This document shows, in pieces, positions 15,431-18,738 of a stretch of DNA of 18,738 bases; positions within the stretch are counted from its first letter, which is position 1, and every line of letters begins with the position of its first letter. The position numbers and the translations under genes are program-made. The DNA lies in assembly GCA_016934225.1 (NCBI GenBank), contig JAFGTH010000115.1, forward strand, positions 1-18,738. Direction: 5' to 3'. The notes beneath the pieces are model-generated. The model ran no database searches. It saw only the letters and a list, made by a program, of their open reading frames with translations, and was not told where the DNA came from. This stretch comes from Lentisphaerota bacterium. Its GTDB lineage: Bacteria; Verrucomicrobiota; Kiritimatiellia; UBA8416; JAFGTH01.

Positions 15431-16495
15431 GTGCGGACATCCATTGCCGGATTATTTAATGCGAACAGATCGAACGTTTGCCACGGCATATCCTGTGTTC
15501 TTGCCGCCGGCGTAATGGGTTCTGTTATTGTTTTATCATCTCATGCTTATTCCGATACTGTTCCAGCCGAGTTTAATTCGGCCCGCGCGACTGCCGCGTT
15601 AAAGCCGTTATCGCTGGACGGCAATCAAGCACAAACAAATGAACTTGTGGATTATCTGAAGTACTACAAACTTACTTTTGCCGATACAATCCGTTACTCA
15701 GGAACATTCCAGAGCGGCGAAAAAACGCTGGCGGCGCATGTTTTCGTCCCAAGAAACAGCCGTGCCGTTGTCTTTCTATTGCATGGATACTATGATCATA
15801 CCGGGATTCAAAGGAATATTATTGCTCACCTTTTATCAGAGAATTTCACCGTTGTGATTTATGATCAACCGGGTCATGGACTGTCCGACGGAAAGCGAGC
15901 ATCAATAGATAATTTTGATGAATACCTTATGGTGTTCCGCGATTTCGTCAATATTATCACATGCCAATTACCCGGACCATACCATGTGGTTGCGCACAGC
16001 ATGGGATGTTCTCCGGTCATAGAACATCTCCTTAACGGGAATTCGGACTGTATTCAGCGGATAGTGCTCATAGCCCCTCTTATCAGATCTGCTGCATGGC
16101 ATATCGCCGGGATAGGCAATGCGGCGGCCGGATTATTTGTTGATTCAGTGCCGCGCGTTTTCAGGAAAAACTCATCGGACAGAGATTTTTTGACATTTTT
16201 AAAAAACGATCCTCTTCAAACAAAACACGTTCCGACAAAATGGATTTGCGCGCTTCGGACATGGAACAAAAAAATTGAGGCATATTCCGGGTCGCCGCGT
16301 AAAATGCTTGTTATCCAAGGCACAAAAGATACAACAGTCGCGTGGCGCCATAACATGCAATTTATCAGCGTAAAATTTCCGAACGCGAAAATTATATTCG
16401 TCGAGGAAGGCGGTCATCAACTCATTAACGAGTCGAGCGCAATACGTAATCGCATTTTTCGGATGATATCCGGTTACCTCAACAAGCCCGAGTAA
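15431..16495 (+). CDS. Exported alpha/beta hydrolase (monoacylglycerol lipase / lysophospholipase-like)
   Basis: A 354-residue serine hydrolase from a GTG start with a clear GAGGA ribosome site about 6 bases upstream. The frame stays open further back into the phosphofructokinase gene, but that part only shadows it. Residues 1-42 look like a signal peptide or membrane anchor (basic start, hydrophobic SCVLAAGVMGSVIVLSSHA, possible cut near AYS-D). The fold begins at TLAAHVFVP, with the oxyanion block FLLHGYYDHTG. The catalytic triad is S190 in AHSMG (the first Gly of GxSxG is Ala), D300 in GTKDTT and H329 in EGGHQL. YDQPGHGLSDG is the usual motif of PldB and monoglyceride lipase relatives. Acyl-glycerol or lysophospholipid substrates are likely from the family, but the true substrate is unknown. 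Its position after phosphofructokinase gives no functional clue. Confidence 0.85.
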   Translation: MRTSIAGLFNANRSNVCHGISCVLAAGVMGSVIVLSSHAYSDTVPAEFNSARATAALKPLSLDGNQAQTNELVDYLKYYKLTFADTIRYSGTFQSGEKTLAAHVFVPRNSRAVVFLLHGYYDHTGIQRNIIAHLLSENFTVVIYDQPGHGLSDGKRASIDNFDEYLMVFRDFVNIITCQLPGPYHVVAHSMGCSPVIEHLLNGNSDCIQRIVLIAPLIRSAAWHIAGIGNAAAGLFVDSVPRVFRKNSSDRDFLTFLKNDPLQTKHVPTKWICALRTWNKKIEAYSGSPRKMLVIQGTKDTTVAWRHNMQFISVKFPNAKIIFVEEGGHQLINESSAIRNRIFRMISGYLNKPE

Positions 16496-16502
16496 TGATA
16501 AT

Positions 16503-16532
16503 GCCGGTGGCGCCAACACTTGCGCCACCGGC
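16503..16532. terminator. Perfect 11-bp GC-rich hairpin between convergent genes
   Basis: GCCGGTGGCGC at 16503-16513, an 8-base loop (CAACACTT) and GCGCCACCGGC at 16522-16532 form a perfect stem, extendable by a G-T and an A-T pair. It begins 8 bases after the hydrolase stop and ends 22 bases from the stop of the minus-strand lipoprotein gene, so it could serve both. Neither side has the T-run of a classical intrinsic terminator, so a Rho-assisted or mRNA-protecting role is possible. Confidence 0.6.
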
Positions 16533-16553
16533 GTACCATCCAGGTGTCGGATG

Positions 16554-17090
16554 TCAGTTGCTTGAAATGGAGCCTAGTTCTATTGTGCCTCCGCGCTCGG
16601 TCAGTGTGCCGGTCTTAGTGGCGACCAGGCGTCCGCCTTTATATACTCTCATCGTGTAATTTGCGTGGCCAGTTCCGGAATAATACCGCACACCAAAGCT
16701 ATAGACACCTTGCGGAGCCTGGCCTTGTGGCCAATATGCTCGCTCCGGACCGCCGCCGTCACCATCGCCTTCAGCGCCTCTGTCGTCGAAATCTATTATG
16801 CCGCCCTCAGGTGTCGGGCCAAGCCCGTAGCCGTTGCGGGAAGTGCTGAGCGTTGCGCCATTTGGATCTGTCACATAAAAATCAATATCCGGACCTTCAC
16901 CGGCTATATCGTAAGACCACACCAGTGTAAATGCCGGATCGCCGATATTTCCGGATGCGTCAATCACGGCGCCCGGATCAATTCCTGCATTTGCGCCATC
17001 GTCATCCGAAGCATTTTCACAACCGGTCATAAAAAAGAGGGCCGATACAACGACCAGAGATCCCCATTTTGTCAATACAGTTCGTTTCAT
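16554..17090 (-). CDS. Lipoprotein with YfaP/DUF2135-like beta-sandwich domain
   Basis: A 178-residue protein with a clear lipoprotein signal: MKRTVLTKWG, hydrophobic core SLVVVSALFF, and lipobox MTG-C24. The mature chain begins CENASDDD, an acidic linker. Residues about 52-155 (FTLVWSYD.....DIDFYVTDPNG...GVYSFGVRYYSG....YTMRVYKGG) match the pattern of small beta-sandwich domains such as YfaP/DUF2135, with W..D.DL...DPNG and a late G.Y...V.Y strand. An insert at about 100-115 (DFDDRGAEGDGDGGG) is very rich in Asp and Gly and could bind calcium. A ribosome site (AGGA, 5 bases before ATG) and its own promoter are present. The function is unknown; a surface or periplasmic binding role is a guess. 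It lies 81 bases downstream of the response regulator gene on the same strand. Confidence 0.8.
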   Translation of the reverse strand: MKRTVLTKWGSLVVVSALFFMTGCENASDDDGANAGIDPGAVIDASGNIGDPAFTLVWSYDIAGEGPDIDFYVTDPNGATLSTSRNGYGLGPTPEGGIIDFDDRGAEGDGDGGGPERAYWPQGQAPQGVYSFGVRYYSGTGHANYTMRVYKGGRLVATKTGTLTERGGTIELGSISSN

Positions 17091-17130
17091 ATGTCCTGTC
17101 TCCAGCGTTGGTTGATTTCAAAGAGAATAT

Positions 17131-17160
17131 ATAATAGCACAATTATGCTATGATTGTCCA
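17131..17160 (-). promoter_or_regulatory. Promoter with operator in its spacer, for the lipoprotein gene
   Basis: Reading leftward, TGGACA (complement of 17155-17160) and TATTAT (complement of 17131-17136) are 18 bases apart, giving a transcript start near 17124 and a 5-prime leader of about 34 bases. The spacer holds a perfect inverted repeat, ATAGCA-(6)-TGCTAT at 17134-17151, which overlaps the edge of the -10 box. A bound dimer there would block polymerase, so regulated expression is likely. Confidence 0.5.
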
Positions 17161-17171
17161 CTGATGACTAA

Positions 17172-18464
17172 TTATTTCCTCTTAACGCGGCCGAGAAACT
17201 CGGCGCCCTTGGCATTAAGAAACGCTTTCAATGCTTTACCTTTGTATGCATCCGCCCTGGTTTTGTCGGCCGTGCGTACGGCAAGCGAGAGTGGCACGTT
17301 TGCTATTCGCGAGGGCAGTGAAGCCTTCGTAATCTTGTTATCTTGAAGCGACATCATGGCATGTTTCACAACATTACCGAGTTCCTGAACATTGCCGGGC
17401 CAATTATAGGACTCCAGGATATTCAGCACTTCACCGTCAACAACCGGAAATTCTTTACCCTCTGTCTTATATTCCAAAAGAAAATGAGCGACCAACGGTA
17501 AGATATCTTCCTTTCGCTCCAAAAGAGGTGGAATTTTTATGCTAAGCACCGCCACGCGCGTGTGTAAATCACTCAAAAATTTCCCGTCCGACACCAATTC
17601 TGCCAGATCAACATTTGTCGAAGCGATCAGTCGCACGTCCGTATTTCGTTTCTGTTTATCGCCAGTTCGAACCAGTGTTTTATCCTTAAGATAACTTAAA
17701 AGTTTTTCTTGAACAGACATAGGCACCGCGTCAATCTCCTTGAGAAAGAGCGTTCCGCCATTTGCTTTTTCTAATAAGCCTGGCTTCGGATCTGGCGCAT
17801 TTGTCAGCGGATCGTTCGCCTGTCCATAAATACCGGCTTCAAGAATCGGTCCCGGCAACGTCGCGCAATTCAATGACAGAAACGGCCCGTTTTTCCTTCG
17901 GCTGTACGCATGTATCGTACGGGCTATCGTTTCTTTACCGGAACCAGTTTCGCCCTCTACAAGTACTGGCGTCTCAGTCGGACTAATATGTTTTATCATA
18001 GAACATACGACCTTCATTGCCTCGCTTTCCGCCACGATATTCTCAAGTTGATATTTGGCAACCGGAAGAATTTCATTCACTTTGGCAGACAGGGATTCCT
18101 TGTATTCAAGCGCACGTTGAATTGTGGTTATAAGCTCGTCAATTTTGAACGGTTTCGGAAGATAGTCGTATGCTCCAAGTTTCAGCGCGGCTACGGCGGT
18201 GTCTACGGATGTGTAAGCAGTCAGCATTATCGCAACCAGAGACGGCCATTTTTCATGAGCCCTTTTGAGCAATTCGACCCCGTCCATTGGGCTCATTCGT
18301 ACGTCCGAGAGTAAAAGATCGAAATTGGCATTTTCCGCTTCGAGCACTTTTAGAGCTTCTTCTCCATTACGGGCGGTTACAACCTCAAACTGCTGGGCCT
18401 TAAGGAGCGCACTCAGAACGGTAAGCAGGCTGGGTTCATCATCTACGACAAGTATGCGTATCAT
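17172..18464 (-). CDS. Degenerate NtrC-family response regulator lacking GAFTGA and HTH
   Basis: A 430-residue protein. Residues 1-120 are an intact receiver (D8-D9, phosphoacceptor D54 in LLLSDVRMSPMDG, T82, K104 in YLPKPF). Residues about 140-370 are a sigma-54-activator AAA+ domain with Walker A G171-ETGSGKE. The GAFTGA loop that contacts sigma-54 reads DPLTNA (218-223). Walker B is LFLKEI, with K242 for the usual aspartate. FREDL is FLSDL, and GNVREL is GNVQEL. The C-terminus stops at KGKALKAFLNAKGAEFLGRVKRK, where a Fis-type HTH would normally continue. I started at ATG 18464, which has GAGG about 10 bases upstream; an ATG at 18494 adds 10 residues without a ribosome site. It probably no longer activates sigma-54 promoters and may act by phosphorylation-dependent protein binding. 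No histidine kinase gene is in the window. Confidence 0.85.
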   Translation of the reverse strand: MIRILVVDDEPSLLTVLSALLKAQQFEVVTARNGEEALKVLEAENANFDLLLSDVRMSPMDGVELLKRAHEKWPSLVAIMLTAYTSVDTAVAALKLGAYDYLPKPFKIDELITTIQRALEYKESLSAKVNEILPVAKYQLENIVAESEAMKVVCSMIKHISPTETPVLVEGETGSGKETIARTIHAYSRRKNGPFLSLNCATLPGPILEAGIYGQANDPLTNAPDPKPGLLEKANGGTLFLKEIDAVPMSVQEKLLSYLKDKTLVRTGDKQKRNTDVRLIASTNVDLAELVSDGKFLSDLHTRVAVLSIKIPPLLERKEDILPLVAHFLLEYKTEGKEFPVVDGEVLNILESYNWPGNVQELGNVVKHAMMSLQDNKITKASLPSRIANVPLSLAVRTADKTRADAYKGKALKAFLNAKGAEFLGRVKRK

Positions 18465-18543
18465 TAGGGGGAAACCTCGTAGGTATAATCGCATATATAT
18501 TCATAGCGGGGCAAGAATCGAATCCGACTATCAGCACACGTTT

Positions 18544-18560
18544 GTGAAAAATCTTTTCAC
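18544..18560. promoter_or_regulatory. Perfect 17-bp palindrome in the divergent gap
   Basis: GTGAAAA, spacer ATC, TTTTCAC. It lies in the 151-base gap between the minus-strand regulator gene and the plus-strand gene at the right edge, 80 bases from the former start and 56 from the latter. The position and symmetry suit an operator for one or both genes. A TTGAAA hexamer follows at 18561-18566, but no good -10 partner is evident. Confidence 0.45.
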
Positions 18561-18615
18561 TTGAAATCTCGCATTCTTCAAAATAGCCTGTTATTCTTAC
18601 AATAAGAGAGATATA

Positions 18616-18738
18616 ATGTTGAAGCCAACAAAATACATGCTTTCTGTCGGAAGCCTACTGTTAATCACTGGAGCCTGTTCAGGCTATTTCGGCGCTCTCG
18701 GAATAAAGGATTTCTTTGCAAACATGCATATTTATGAA
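18616..18738 (+). CDS. N-terminus of a secreted protein, possibly a lipoprotein (partial, runs off right edge)
   Basis: Forty-one codons are visible from ATG 18616, with a weak purine-rich ribosome site (AAGAGAG) upstream. The start MLKPTKYMLSVGSLLLITGAC is a typical short signal peptide: basic N-region, hydrophobic core, and a cysteine at 21. The residue three before the cysteine is threonine rather than Leu/Ile/Val, so lipid attachment is plausible but not certain. The remainder (GYFGALGIKDFFANMHIYE) is too short to assign. It is divergent from the response regulator gene and may be its functional partner. Confidence 0.6.
   Translation, partial: MLKPTKYMLSVGSLLLITGACSGYFGALGIKDFFANMHIYE

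Overview
The window looks like chromosomal DNA of a Gram-negative bacterium. Evidence for an outer membrane is an LpxC-family (lipid A) gene and at least one clear lipoprotein signal. Base composition is moderate and genes are tightly packed, often with ATGA overlaps. A plant/spirochaete-type phosphofructokinase, a GYF_2-headed giant coiled-coil protein and an NtrC-like regulator with an odd C-terminus would fit the PVC group (Lentisphaerota/Kiritimatiellota-like). That placement is an inference without database support. I see no transposase, integrase, tRNA, rRNA or CRISPR array.

Layout. (1) 1-4481, minus: one uninterrupted reading frame of at least 1493 codons that runs off the left edge. 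It has two N-terminal GYF_2-like domains, a coiled coil of more than 1200 residues and a C-terminal transmembrane helix; the coil carries a recent internal duplication. (2) 4648-6794, plus: an LpxC homologue with altered active-site residues, overlapped by alanine racemase. (3) 6829-7785, minus: an uncharacterised protein, possibly a mutarotase-like beta-sandwich. Upstream of it lie a perfect palindrome and two TTGACA hexamers. (4) 7976-10624, plus: full-length M1 aminopeptidase. (5) 10944-13391, plus: a three-gene operon of a fused double-DUF1538 membrane protein and two different small PII-like proteins. (6) 13417-14034, minus: histidine phosphatase. (7) 14152-16495, plus: phosphofructokinase followed by an exported alpha/beta hydrolase, closed by a perfect GC-rich hairpin. 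(8) 16554-18464, minus: a lipoprotein with its own promoter, downstream of an NtrC-like response regulator that has lost GAFTGA, the Walker B aspartate and the HTH. (9) 18616 to the right edge, plus: start of a secreted protein or lipoprotein, divergent from the regulator across a palindrome-bearing gap.

How the parts may work together. The lpxC-like/alr pair serves the cell envelope. The DUF1538-PII-PII operon looks like a ligand-gated cation/proton antiporter and is the best candidate for a little-described system. The regulator and the two flanking exported proteins may form a local envelope-response unit in which the regulator acts without sigma-54 and without binding DNA. These functional links come from gene order and motif reading only.
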